Shown: piece after piece, positions 30,201-41,246 of the stretch
Layout: every line of letters starts with the position of its first letter
How positions within the stretch are numbered: the stretch's first letter is position 1
Assembly: GCF_947179165.1 (NCBI RefSeq)
Contig: NC_077248.1
Location: forward strand, 7,251,256-7,315,255
From: Solanum dulcamara
Taxonomy: Eukaryota > Streptophyta > Magnoliopsida > Solanales > Solanaceae
DNA: 64,000 bases
Direction of reading: 5' to 3'
The notes under the pieces: model-generated
The model's input: the letters and a program-made list of their open reading frames with translations, nothing else
Database searches by the model: none
What the model was told of the DNA's origin: nothing
Made by a program: the position numbers and the translations under genes

Positions 30201-32079
30201 GCATACTCTTTTGCCTACATGATATCACCATGTAGGGATCGGTGCTCCTCTTCGTTCTCCTCCACGTGGCTAGTTGATATTCCATTGGAGACTACTTTTG
30301 GTGAGTTCCCATATTCCGGGAACAATACTCCTTTATCTTTCTAGTTTATGATATGTTAAGATATTTTACTATGATATTTCTTCTATTATGATTGAGGGTG
30401 ATCTAGGGACTTGTCTTAGCCCCATTAAATCTAATAGTTAGAGGTATTGTTGGACATATGTAAGTTGAAGATTTACTATTATGATTTCCGCTTGTTTATT
30501 TATCATCATTACCTATGAAAGGCTAAAAGAATGCTAAGAGGCTTGATTAAGGTACTTTCGGGTTTCTCATTCGCCATGTCACGTCTAGGCCCTAGGCTTG
30601 GGTCGTGACAAAACGAGTATCACAAGCTCTAGTAAGACCAAATTCTTGATGCAGGCCTCTACCAGTTTTAAGTTTACCCATATCTAATGCCTCTAGAACT
30701 CTTTTCTTTTGAGATTCTCAATATTCATCTATGCGTTTAAAAGAAGCTCCCAACATATTCAAAATACATGAAACCAATAGTACAAGCTCCCCCACTTCAA
30801 CACACTTTTTAGAAACCGCAACAAGACTTAGTTGAAGTTGATGAGCAAAGCAATGAACAGAATGAGCCGATCTACTTTCTTGCTTAATCAACATTTTAAG
30901 GCCATCGATTCTACCTTGCATATTACTTGACTCATCATAACATTGTCCACGTACATAACAAAGACTCAAGGAATGTTGAGCAAGTAAATTAACAATTGCT
31001 TCTTTTAGAGATGATGCACAAGTATCTTGAACATGAATAATGTCGATAAGTCGCTCCATCACAAATCCCATTCTATCAACATATCGTAAAACAACGGTCA
31101 TTTTCTCCTTGCGCGATACATCAAAAGATTCATCAACCAACAAGGCAAAGTAATCACCATTTAATTCTTCTATGATAGCCTTAATTGTTTCAATTTTGCA
31201 TGCAGTCACAATTTCTTTTTGAATCATTGGAGAAGTCATCAGATCATTTTGTGGAGCATGTTTCAATACAAAATCTTTAATGTTATCACACCTTTCAGAA
31301 TACCATGAAAGAATTTAAAGAAAATTACCTATGTTAAGTGATGATTTAGATTCATCATGACCCCGAAATGCCAATCCTTAATTCAAAAGAAGCCTTACAA
31401 CATCAACTGAAGCAGTTAAGCGGAGCCAATACTCATGCTTAAATTGAGAATCTTGCCTCATAAGTGCAGATTGAATAGACTGTTCTTGCGGCACTAAATC
31501 TTCATAATTTTTTCTTGCCTGATTATAAATGTTATTTTCGCCATCAACATGTTTTTTAAGACTCTTCTTTTTTTGCCAACTCCTAAACCCTATGGTCGAA
31601 AATATATTACCCCCTCCTTGATGAATATTATCGTTTGCAAATAGATAGCAATTCAAACAAAAGACTGCATCTTTACTTTCACTATACTCTAACCAATTAC
31701 AATACTCATCACTAAACCACTGAGGATTAAAATGGCGTATGTCTCTAGAAACTTTTGTTTTAGGATACTCTTTAAGCCGAGGTTGACAAGGACCTCTCCT
31801 AAGGTATTCTCTTCGAATGACATCACGATGATTTGGATGAAAGTCCAAGATTTGAGTTCTTTCACCCGGATCATGCTTTAAAGAATTCAAATCAAATTCT
31901 TGATAAGAAAGCAATGGTACTTTTGAGTGGTTGACATTTTCTTCTAGATTAGGTTGATCATGAGAGTCCAAACTTGATTTTGGAACTTTGGTAAAATAAT
32001 TCTTCACTGACTTTTGAGACTGAATTATAATAAAAAAATTAGTTAGAATTAAAGACACAATGTCAATCTTAAAAGCCAA
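27294..32079 (-). pseudogene. hAT transposase pseudogene (TTF zinc finger, DUF4371, dimerisation domain)
   Basis: The minus-strand pieces run in the expected order. At 32019-31378 a TTF-type zinc-finger region has DIRHFNPQWF and DAVFCLNCYLF. At 31266-30718 a DUF4371-like catalytic region has ALLVDESFDVSRKEKMTVVL and the histidine-rich SVHCFAHQLQLSL. After the solo LTR come 28283-28068, 28040-27819 and 27773-27294. The last ends in the hAT C-terminal dimerisation motif VERDFSTMKFVKNDLRSRM. Breaks: a stop after LLLN near 31378, a frameshift between about 31270 and 31370, several shifts in the C-terminal third, and the LTR itself. A tiny first exon (MAFNFK, 32586-32569) with a GT donor and the intron end at 32020 look plausible. 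This family is often annotated as zinc finger MYM-type protein 1-like. Confidence 0.85.
28287..30610 (+). mobile_element. solo LTR (about 2.3 kb) inside the hAT element
   Basis: It starts tgtaacatcccc and ends gggtcgtgaca, giving TG...CA termini. It is flanked by a perfect 5-bp duplication aaacg at 28282-28286 and 30611-30615. No gag, pol, primer site or second LTR lies inside, so it is a solo LTR left by recombination between two LTRs. A TATA box (cctataaata, about 28852-28861) followed by a pyrimidine-rich stretch marks the probable U3/R border on the plus strand. The end sequence gggtcgtgaca is shared with the Gypsy-type element at 942-3845, suggesting a related lineage with long LTRs. Confidence 0.85.
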
Positions 32080-32773
32080 TAAAATAAAGCCTATTTAAGA
32101 ACATCTAACTGTGAGAATAAAAACTCAATCTTGTGAGAATAAAAACTCAATCTTGTATATAGCAATACAGCAAAAAATAATTAGTAACCTTAACTCCTTA
32201 AGCATATCCCATTTCAAAAACTCTACCAAATGTCTCAATAAGCAAGAAAACAACTTAACCACAATCCAACACACAAAAAAGGAAATTGATTACTAAATAA
32301 AAATCTACACTTTGATTCTTTTATTAGCTAAAAATAAATACCTAGAAGACCAATTTTGCAAACAAACAACATTTAAAAATTAAAACAATCAAGGCTTGGG
32401 GTTCATGAATGGAAAATGGGCCAGCCGTCAGCTACCCATTTCACAAAATGGCTCAGGCGGTCAGCTACCCATTTCACAAAATGGGTTGATTAACAACTAA
32501 TAAGAAACAATAACGGATTTATTGTGATTTTGAGTATGGTTAAAAAAAAAGAAAAAAAAAAGAATTACCTTGAAATTGAAAGCCATGGGCCAAGAAGAAA
32601 TGACAGAGTAGGAGGCGCAGTAGTCAATAGAACAAATGAACAATGTTAACACTTTTGAAATTAGGGATTCTATATCCCAAATGGCCCACGTTTTTTTAAT
32701 AATAATAATAATAATAAATAAAGTGACGTCGTTTTTCTTAAGGGACTAGATGAAAAAAGTAAAAAAAATGTGT

Positions 32774-32834
32774 CATTGTCGAAAATCGAACCCGCAACCG
32801 CGGGCTTAATCACAGGCGCCTTATCCACTGATCC
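32774..32834 (-). other. tRNA-like segment near the hAT right end
   Basis: On the minus strand the sequence holds an A-box-like gatcagtggataaggcgcc and a B-box-like gcgggttcgattttcg in tRNA-like spacing. The acceptor-stem halves do not pair, so it is not a working tRNA gene. Its position about 140-200 bp inside the hAT terminus is mirrored in the element at 56445-57006. Confidence 0.45.
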
Positions 32835-32970
32835 TCAATCTTCATTTGTTAAGGGGATGCAAAAATATTATTTGTACATGAATAAAAAAATTCACAATAT
32901 ATATATAGTGCAATTTTCCAACGAAGGGGGTTCGGTTGCCACCCCTCGCACCCCTATAGCTTCGCCCCTG

Positions 32971-33067
32971 ATCATGATAAATCAAATTTATTAGAGAATA
33001 TGGTGGGATCACAGGATAAAGTTGGCATCTTAATTGACATTGAAAATGGTCATCAGAGGGCTGTTGT
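32971..33067. other. short spacer between hAT and Copia elements
   Basis: About 100 bases of non-repetitive DNA. The reading gatcacaggataaagttggc and following bases do not suggest a gene. Confidence 0.4.
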
Positions 33068-33396
33068 TGTTAGAAAGCAAGCAGGAATAGTGACTGTCCA
33101 CTTATTGCTTTTTTTTTTTTATATGAGTGGGTAAATTATTCATTAATTTTAATTTTGTTTTGGCTATAAATTGTCAAAGTTTGGCAATTGAAATAAGAAC
33201 ATAGATATTGTAATATTTCTCAATTTTCTCTTTATCTCACTCTCTCCTTCTTATTTTGCTGAGTTTAGTTTATTTCATAACATGTTATCAACACGAAATT
33301 TTAATTTTTTTCCAGAAAATTAAATTCTATATCAGGTATATCTACTAAAAAATTTAATTTTAAGTTGTCTTTGTTATTTTTAAATTAATTTTCATC

Positions 33397-34438
33397 ATGT
33401 CAAACTTATCAAAATTGGAGTTTGTGGCACTTGATATTTCTGACAAAAATTATTTGTCATGGATACTTGATGCTGAAATCCACCTTACCGCTAAGGGTCT
33501 TGGTGATGCTATAATCGAAGAAAATAAACCATCAAGTCAGGATAAAGCAAAGGCTATGATTTTCCTTCGTCATCATCTAGATCAAAGCCTGAAGGTTGAA
33601 TACTTGACAGTGAAAGATCCACTTGAATTGTGTATAGATTTAAAAAGGGAGGTATGACTACCACAGGGCAACGGCATTGCCAAGGGCTCGTTATGAGTGG
33701 ATGCACTTATAGTTTTAAGATTTTAAAACTGTAATTGAGTATAATTCTGTTGTATTTAGAATAACTTTCCAATTAAAATTATGTGGGGAAACTATAAATG
33801 ATGAGGTCATGTTAAAAAAGTCACTAACTACTTTCTATTCCTCTAATGTGATATTACAACAGCAATACCGTGATTTATTTTTAAAATACTCTAAATTGAT
33901 CTCATGCCTTCTGGGGGCTGAGCAACATAATATTCTTTTAATGAAAAATCATGAATTCCGTTCCACTGAAATTGCTCTGTTACCAGAAGAAAGTGTGGTA
34001 GAAGCACATGTCCAGTTTAAAATAAGACAAAATAAAAATCAAGGCCACAATAATGTGCGTGGACGTAGCAATGGTAGAAGACAATATAATAATCATCGTG
34101 GTGATGGTCAACATAAAAGGGAGAACAATATGAGTTCTCAAAGTGGCCCTTCAAGAAGTAACTGTCATCGTTATGGCATGAAAGACCATTGGAAAAATGA
34201 ATGTTGAATGCCTGAGCATTTTGTAAGGATTTATCAAAATTCCTTCAAAAGAAACGCAAATAGAGGTGGTGCCTCTTCTTCTAATGCTTGGATAGAGCCA
34301 CACCTGACATTTAAAAATAATATTGAGGCAAGACATTCGCATAATGATAATATTGAAACAAATCTGGCTTTGAAGGATGACGATTTGAATAACCTCAATA
34401 AGTTATGTCTCGACAGGAAAATGGTGAAACCGAAATGA
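33397..34438 (+). pseudogene. Copia gag pseudogene
   Basis: The first piece (33397-33657) has the gag start KLEFVALDISDKNYLSWILD typical of plant Copia gag. The second (33809-34207) continues to a basic Arg/Asn-rich linker and a zinc-knuckle remnant CHRYGMKDHWKNEC, in which the second cysteine of CX2CX4HX4C is replaced by tyrosine. A TGA stop follows directly, then a further open segment to 34438. A stop at 33655-33657 and a shift before 33809 break the frame. Confidence 0.8.
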
Positions 34439-34544
34439 TATTGTGGTCGATAATATTTTTGCTTATAATTTTGTCATTGAAATAATGCAACAAGATAAGG
34501 ATCTTGAATCCAAATTTGTCGATAAATGTAGATAAAGAAATGAT

Positions 34545-36117
34545 TGGCCAAAATGGAAGGATGCAATTCAAGCAGAGTTAACTTCACTTGAAAAACGTAA
34601 AATTTTTGAATCAATAATCTGAACACCTGAAGGTGTCAAGCCAGTATGGTACAAATGGGTTTTTGTGCGTAAACGAAATGAAAAAGGTAAAGTTGTAAGA
34701 TATAAAGCACGACTTGTAGCCCAATATTTTTCGCAAAAGGCCTGACATTGACGATATGGAAACATATTCCCCTGTGGTGGATGCAATTACCTTCAAGTAT
34801 CTAATGAATTTGACAGTTTATGAAAAGCTTGAAATGCACCTAATAGACATGGTCACTATCTATTTATATGGCTCATTGGACCACGATATTTTTATGAATT
34901 TTTTTGAAGGATTCAAATTGCCTGAAGCATACAAGGATTCTCGAGAAACTTGCTCAATAAAACTTCAGAAATCCTTATATGGGTTGAAATAATCAGAGTG
35001 CATGTGGTACAATTGTCTTAGCGAATATTTGCTAAAAGAATTATATAAAAATGATTCAATTTGCCCTTGTGTCTTTATGAAAAGGTCTGGATCTGAATTT
35101 ATCATAATAGCAGTATATGTTGATGATTTGAATATTATTGAAACTCCAGAAGAACTTTCAAAGACAGTAAAATATCTGAAAAAGGACTTTTGTAATGAAA
35201 GACCTCGGAAAGATAAAATTTTATCTTGGTCTACAAATTGAACAATTTAAAAATGAGATATTTGTACATCAGTCAACATATACTAAAAATATTTTAAAGA
35301 GGTTTTATATGGATAAAACACATCCATTGAGTACCCTAATGGTTGTGAAATCTCTTGATATTAATATAGATATGTTTCGATCTCATGAAAATGATGAAGA
35401 GCTTATTGGTGCTGAAATACCATATCTTAGTGCAATTGGTGCATTAATGTATCTTGCCAACAATTCTAGACCAGATATAGCTTTCTCTGTAAGCTTGTTA
35501 TCAAGATTTAGTTTTCTCTAACATGAAGACACTGGAATGAAATTAAGCATATATTTAGATACCTCAAAGGGACCATTGATATGGGATTGTCTTACTCAAA
35601 TGAATCCACATCACAATTGATTGGTTACGTAGATGCGGAATATTTGTCTGATCCTCATAAAGGTCAATCGTAGACAGACTATTTATTTACATGTGGTGGT
35701 ACAACTATATCATGGCGTTCAACAAAGCAAACTATGGTTGCTACTTCCTCAAATCATGCAGAGATAATAGTCATCCATGAAGCAAGTCGAGAAAACGTTT
35801 GGTTAAGATCAATAACTCAACACATTCAAGAAATATGTGACCTTTCTTTGAAAAGAAACGTTCCAACAATATTGTATGAAGACAATGCTGCATGTATAGC
35901 TCAATTGAAGGGAGGATACATCAAATGAGACAGAACAAAATATATTTCACCAAAATTCTTTTTTAGTCATGATCTTCAAAAGAAGGGTGAAATAGATGTC
36001 CAACAGGTTCGTTCAAGTGACAATTTAGCAGATATGTTTACCAAGGCATTGCCGACTTCAACCTTTGAGAAAATGAGATACAAAATTGGAATGCGACGTC
36101 TTCGAGATATCAAATGA
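34545..36117 (+). pseudogene. Copia reverse transcriptase and RNase H pseudogene
   Basis: Pieces in order: WPKWKDAIQAELTSLEKRKI, the palm segment with KARLVAQ, then VYVDDLN (active-site YVDD) near 35116-35136, IAFSVSLLSRF near 35480, and an RNase H remnant with SWRSTKQTMVATSSNHAE near 35710-35763. It ends with the conserved NLADMFTKALP near 36023-36055. At least five stops or frameshifts interrupt it. It cannot make an enzyme. Confidence 0.85.
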
Positions 36118-36616
36118 AGTTTTCATCAGAGGAAGTAAAATATGCACTGCACTCTTTTTCCCTTAACCAAGGTTTTGTCCTACTGAGTTTTCCTGGTAAG
36201 ATTTTTAATGAGGCAGCACTCAGGGTGTATTACCGGATGTGTATACTCTTTTTTCTTCACTAGGTTTTTTTCCACTGGATTTTTCCTAGTAAGGTTTTAA
36301 CGAGGCACAACATCAATCGATGTTCAGAATAATTATGTATATTGTTTCTTGTAAAGTTTTTATTGAGGCACATTACACGTGGACATTCAAGGGGGAGTGT
36401 TAGAAAGCAAGTAGGAAGAGCAAGTGGTTGTCCACTTATTGCTCCCTTTTCTTTACATGAGTGGGCAAGTTGCCCACTAATTTTAATCTTATTTTTGCTA
36501 TAAATTGCCAAAGTTTGGCAATTGAAATAAGAACATAGATACTGCAATATTTCTCAATTCTCTCTTTATCTCACTCTCTCCTTCTTATTTTGCTGAGTTT
36601 AGTTTATTTTATAACA

Positions 36617-36714
36617 GTTACATGTCTATTTTTGATTAGTACTTGTTGGTCCATAAGAAGAAGAAAAATACTCCTAATGTACAATAACCTAATGCCCCTC
36701 AAGCTATGACCGGA
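36617..36714. other. spacer, nothing seen
   Basis: About 100 bases between the Copia element and the next inverted-repeat element, with no recognisable content. Confidence 0.4.
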
Positions 36715-37822
36715 TTCTCAACTACATACTTATATTTTATGGGTTTCTATTACTCTTTTAAACTACTTTAAAACAGATTAAATAGCACCCAAAAATAGAC
36801 ACCCACATTCTTAACATGCTGTGAAAGACACACGCTATCAGCTATCGGATATATATAATGATTTAATTTTTTTTTATATTTATAGTTCATTCTTTAATCT
36901 TTATTCTACTTTTCTTTTTCTTTTAAAATTTATAATTGATATATATACACAAATTTATCCTTCAGTTTATAGATTGCTATAATATTTGCCCCAAATCCTT
37001 CAAATGCTTTCTTGACTTTATTAATTTTTGAAAATTTCACAAAGAAAAAAAAACTATTGTTCTCCATTTTGTTCATCGAATTTGTGCAAATCTGTGAAAT
37101 TTTTGAATGTGATTGGGTTGGTGTGTTGAATCTACGCATTATTTGTTAATCGATTTTGAATTGTGTGTGAAGATTTGAGCCAAAAATTAAAAAATTCCAT
37201 TGATGTAAGAATGTGGGTTTGAATCCAAATATGAAAATTTTTACTTGAAATTACTAATTTATAGAGGCTAAATTGAATCCTCTATGGGAATTCCATTGTT
37301 GAGTTCTTAAGTTTGAAAACATCTTAGATTAATTGATTTGAGCTAAAAAAAAAATTGACGAATGAAGTAAAAAACACAAATCCATGGAAAGCCATTGTTA
37401 AAAAGCTTCAAAGTTCAAGTATGAATTTGTCAAGTGAATTCATCTTTTCTGATGATTTACTTCCTCATCATCGTCGAGCTTCGATGAATTTCTCTAGCAA
37501 AAATATATATATTTATCATCCATCAAAGATGGATTGTTGGGATTGCTGATTTTTCTTATCCACTGAAGTTCCCTCTCCATTAAAAAGGGGTCATTTTACT
37601 AATAAAAATAAATTAAAAAAATAAAAAGATATTATTTAATTATAATAGAAATATTATAAAAATATTTTATATATTTATTTTTTGCTTCTCATTCTCTCAA
37701 AGAGAGTAAAATACACTTTTTATTCCATGTCTACATTTAAACTATTATTTATTCCGTTTTAAAGTAGTTAAAGATGATAATAGAATTTTTGTGAAAAATA
37801 AGTGTGTAGTTAAAAATCCTAA
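36715..37822. mobile_element. long-terminal-inverted-repeat element (MULE-like)
   Basis: The left arm (from attctcaactacatactta, then ttaaactactttaaaacaga) is matched in reverse complement by the right arm near 37730-37822 (tctgttttaaagtagtt-like and taagtgtgtagttaaaaatc). The arms are about 100 bp and imperfect. The interior (about 900 bp) has only short open frames. It is probably a non-autonomous Mutator-like element; the target duplication could not be fixed. Confidence 0.55.
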
Positions 37823-38095
37823 CTTAAGGTCATTTAACTATTTTCTCTAATATTTAATATAAGATAATTAAAGCATATAATAATAAGAAAAAATCTTACA
37901 TTTAATTAGTTTATATCTTACTCGTTGAATAGTCTTGATTGACAATTATCTTCACATTCTAAGGTTCCTTTTTAGCATCTGTAACAGACTTTTGATTGCC
38001 TTTAATTTTCTTCATTAGTGCAGCAAATCTTACTGTTTTCTTAATTATGTCTATCTTATCCGCCATATATTACATTGAACTTTGTTCCAATTTTG
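37823..38095. other. upstream region of the probable ACX4 leader exon
   Basis: AT-rich non-coding sequence between a transposon and a TATA-like box. It would hold the ACX4 promoter if the leader exon assignment is right. I see no specific regulatory motif I would trust. Confidence 0.35.
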
Positions 38096-38249
38096 TATAA
38101 ATCCACCTAAAATTGCGTGCCAGTATAGTCCACTATTTTATTTTCCTTTTATTTGCTCTTACTGCTGCTGCTTCTTCTTCTTCTTCTTTTCTCAACTCAA
38201 GATTTAGATTTTCATCTTTGATTTATCTCCGTGAAATTCCAAAACTCAG
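38096..38249 (+). promoter_or_regulatory. probable ACX4 core promoter and 5' leader exon
   Basis: A TATA box (tataaat, 38096-38102) is followed about 30 bases later by a CT-rich stretch (gctgcttcttcttcttcttc) typical of plant 5' untranslated exons. It ends in a good donor, actcag|gtgcgt, at 38249/38250. The next gene on this strand is ACX4, whose ATG exon has a suitable 3' splice site at 44226/44227. The link is inferred: no coding sequence lies in the leader. Confidence 0.5.
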
Positions 38250-38774
38250 GTGCGTACTCTTTTTTTTGAATTTTCGACGATTTTTTTTTTACTCTGTAAG
38301 CCAATTTACCTTACCATTTATTAATAATTTGTATGATCTCGATGGTGTATATATTCTTACAGCATTTTTATTTTTTTTTGAGTTTGTTTGCTTCAGAGGT
38401 GTATTCAAAGTGGATCGGATAAACAGAAGAGATATTTTTTTTTTATTTCATTTATGATTTGGGTCGGAAATAGAATATATTATAAGAAAAAGTGTAAAGA
38501 TTTGAACTTTTGATATCACTACTAAAAAATTACTATTTTCCTATTGAAAACTGATCACGGGCTATTCACATTGATTTTTTGATTGAATCAATAAGAAAAG
38601 GAAAAAATAGTAATGTTTGATTGGTTAAAACTAAGATATTTGTAGAATCTGGAAATTTGGCTAAACATGTTTGATCTCTACTTCATTTGTTTTAAGCTTT
38701 TGCTTTGAGGCTGATTTTAGTTAGATTACTAGGGTAATTTTGCTCAATTATAGTTGTTAAATTTAATCGTCATT

Positions 38775-38896
38775 CTCAACTTTATCCGAGCCAAGAGTAT
38801 ATCAGAAACAATCTTTCTATCCCACAAAGTTAGAGGTAATGTCATACATCTTAACCTCCCAGACCTCACTTGTGGGATTTTACCGGGTATGCAGTA
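38775..38896 (+). mobile_element. RTE/SINE 3' tail, left part (split by the Copia element)
   Basis: The sequence ccgagccaagagtatatcag, then cctcccagacctcacttgtg and ggattttaccgggtatgcag, is the shared 3' end of RTE LINEs and TS-type SINEs. It stops at the Copia insertion point; its TTG tail continues at 44197-44219. Confidence 0.8.
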
Positions 38897-39171
38897 TGAT
38901 AAATTGCAGCATAAGTAGCTGCATAATTGACTCTGTTAAGAACAATTGATCAGAGATGAAGTATGAACTCCATGAATGTAGAAGGAGAAGAAGAAGAGAG
39001 GAGAATTTGTTATTGATTGAATGTTATACAGAACTGATGTGCTCTAGCCCTTTTATACTATTACATACAACACACGTGATTCAATATTTCACTAACTAAC
39101 TCCTCTAACAGCTCAGCTCCAGCTGGCATTGATTCTAACTGACTAAGTGTAATGAGCTAACTGCTTACTAA

Positions 39172-40668
39172 CTAACTCTTAACAGAACTTGGTCCTAAAA
39201 CACGCCCCCTCAAGCTGGAGTTGGTGTATACATCAAAAACTCCTAGCTTGTTCACTAGATGATGATGTTGAGTGGTTCCCAGACCTTTGGTAAGCAAATC
39301 TGCTGGTTGTTCTCTTGTGTTGATATATTCACATTGGACTAAACCATCCTTGATCTTCTCCCTCATAAAGTGACAATCTATTTCAATGTGCTTGGTCCTT
39401 TCATGAAAGATAGGATTAGCACTGATCTGAATTGCTGCCTTGCTATCACAATGTAACTTCACAGGCATATCAACTGATACATTTAGCTCCTTTAAAACCC
39501 CTACCAGCCAAATAACTTTTGATACAGCTGATGCCATACTTCTATATTCTGCTTCAGTTGAGCTTTTACTCACTGTTTGTTGTTTCTTGAATTTCCAGGA
39601 TATTAGTGATTCCCCCAACTTAACTATATAACCTGTCACTGACCTTCTAGTATTGGGGCATGATGCCCAATCTGAGTCACAGTATGCCTCCAAAGTTGTG
39701 CTTCCAGTACTACTCAACAATATTCCCAATCCTGGACATCCTTTTATATATCTTACAAGTCTCGATGCTGCCTCCCAGTGTGAGATCTTTGGTCGTTGCA
39801 TGAGTTGTGACAACACTTGAACTGTAAAGCTAATATCAGGTCTAGTTGTTGTGAGATATAGTAGTCTTCCAATGAGTCTTTGGTATGAGGTCACATCTTT
39901 GAACAAGGGATCATCTATTTTCCCTGTACATTCATCATAGTCTACTGAGGTCAACTTGACATTTACCTCTAAAGGTGTAGCTGCAGGCTTTGCTCCACTT
40001 AACCCAGACTCTGAAATGAGTTCAAGAGCATATTTCCTCTGGTTAAGAAGTATTCCTTCCTTGGATCTCAATACTTCAATACCAAGAAAGTATTTTAGAT
40101 CACCAAGATCCTTCATGTTGAAATTATTGTGCAAAGCAGTCTTTACTTCTTTAATCATCCTGCTGTTGTTGCCTGTGATGAGTAAATCATCCACATAGAT
40201 TAAGACCATTGCTATCTCCTTCCCATCCTTCTTTGTGAATAACGAGTGATCATATGAACTCTGTATGTAACCTGCTCCAACTAAAGCTTCAGTTAACTTG
40301 AGATTCCACTGTCTAGAGGCTTGTTTGAGGCCATATAGTGATTTAAGGAGTTTACACACCTTGTACTCCCCCTGCCTCTGAAAACCCTGAGGCAAATCCA
40401 TGTAAACTTCTTCAGATAAATCACCTTGTAGAAAGGCATTGTGAACATCCATTTGGCACAATGGCCAGTTGTTTGAGGCTGCTATGCTGATAACAACTCT
40501 TATAGTGACCATTTTGGCCTTTGGAGAAAAAGTTTCATGGTAATCAAGCCCTTCCTGCTGATTGTAGCCTTTGGCCACCAATCGTGCCTTGTATCTTTCT
40601 ACTTCACCATTTGCTTTATGCTTGACTTTATACACCCATTTAGATCCAATAGCCTATTTACCAGGAGG
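39172..40668 (-). pseudogene. Copia reverse transcriptase/RNase H, largely open
   Basis: An uninterrupted minus-strand frame of 487 codons from 40635 holds the entire reverse transcriptase and RNase H. Seen are KARLVAKGYNQQEGLDYHET, QMDVHNAFLQGDL, LYGLKQASRQW and the active site YVDD (in LIYVDDLLITGNN), then TEAEYRSMASA of RNase H and the terminal REQPADLLTKGL. The frame ends inside the 3' LTR. Upstream, LPPGK is followed by a TAG stop at 40660-40662 before AIGSKWVYKVK, so this part is cut off from the rest of the polyprotein. The domain could fold if expressed alone, but the element lacks an intact polyprotein. Confidence 0.88.
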
Positions 40669-40780
40669 AAGATCCACTATGATCCAGGTGTTGTTTTGTT
40701 CCAAGGCATTTACCTCAACTTGCATAGCATCTATCCATTCTTGATATTTGGAAGCCTCCTTGAAACTTGAAGGTTCTGCA

Positions 40781-41246
40781 GTAATTGAGAAAGCTGCTAC
40801 ATAGGACTAATAAGATGTGCTCATGTTAGAGCAGGAGACATAGTTCTCAATAGGATAGGAGCAAGTTGCATTGCCCTTCTTTTGAACTACATAGTCTTTA
40901 TGCCACAAGGGTGGCCTAGAGGCCCTGGCAGTCCTTCTATTTTCCTGCTGAGAGACTACCACATCTGCAACTTCTGGGGCATCAACAAGATCAGGAACAT
41001 GGACTTCAGGGTTGTAATTGAGAAAGCTGCTACATAGGACTAATAAGATGTGCTCATGTTAGAGCAGGAGACATAATTCTCAATAGGATAGGAGCAAGTT
41101 GCATTGCCCTTCTTTTGAACTACAGTCTTTATGCCACAAGGGTGGCCTAGAGGCCCTGGCAGTCCTTCTATTTTCCTGCTGAGAGACTACCACATCTGCA
41201 ACTTCTGGGGCATCAACAAGATCAGGAACATGGACTTCAGGGTTGT
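40781..41246. repeat. 233-bp tandem duplication inside the Copia element
   Basis: The block starting gtaattgagaaagctgctac at 40781 is repeated from 41014. The copies are nearly identical apart from a 2-bp deletion (actacatagtc versus actacagtc) and few other changes. It lies in the linker between integrase and reverse transcriptase and disrupts the polyprotein frame. The sister LTRs are more diverged, so the duplication is younger than or as young as the insertion. Confidence 0.9.

Larger units (their letters stand above)
27187..32970 (-). mobile_element. hAT-superfamily transposon (ZMYM1-like transposase), dead
   Basis: The left terminus caggggcggaacca and the right terminus, ending tagcttcgcccctg, form a short inverted repeat of the CAGGGGCGGA type common in Solanaceae hAT elements. 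The span is 5784 bp, of which 2324 bp plus a 5-bp duplication are a later solo LTR, so the original element was about 3.45 kb. The transposase reads on the minus strand and is broken. The flanking octamers (taatcgat, atcatgat) do not match cleanly, so the target duplication is lost or mutated. A tRNA-like segment sits about 140-200 bp from the right end. Confidence 0.8.
33068..36616 (+). mobile_element. Copia-type LTR retrotransposon, old and internally deleted
   Basis: The 5' LTR is 33068-33282 and the 3' LTR is 36398-36616, each beginning tgttagaaagcaag and ending ataaca. The primer-binding region (tgttatcaacacga) follows the 5' LTR, and a polypurine tract (caagggggag) precedes the 3' LTR at 36388-36397. 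Gag and reverse transcriptase/RNase H remnants are present, but protease and integrase are missing between about 34440 and 34540. The LTRs differ at many positions (by eye roughly a tenth), so the insertion is old. The flanks gttgt and gttac are at best an eroded target duplication. Confidence 0.85.

Noticed and set aside
32774..32834. Functional tRNA gene
   Set aside because: Box-like words are present, but the acceptor stem does not pair and the T stem is mutated.
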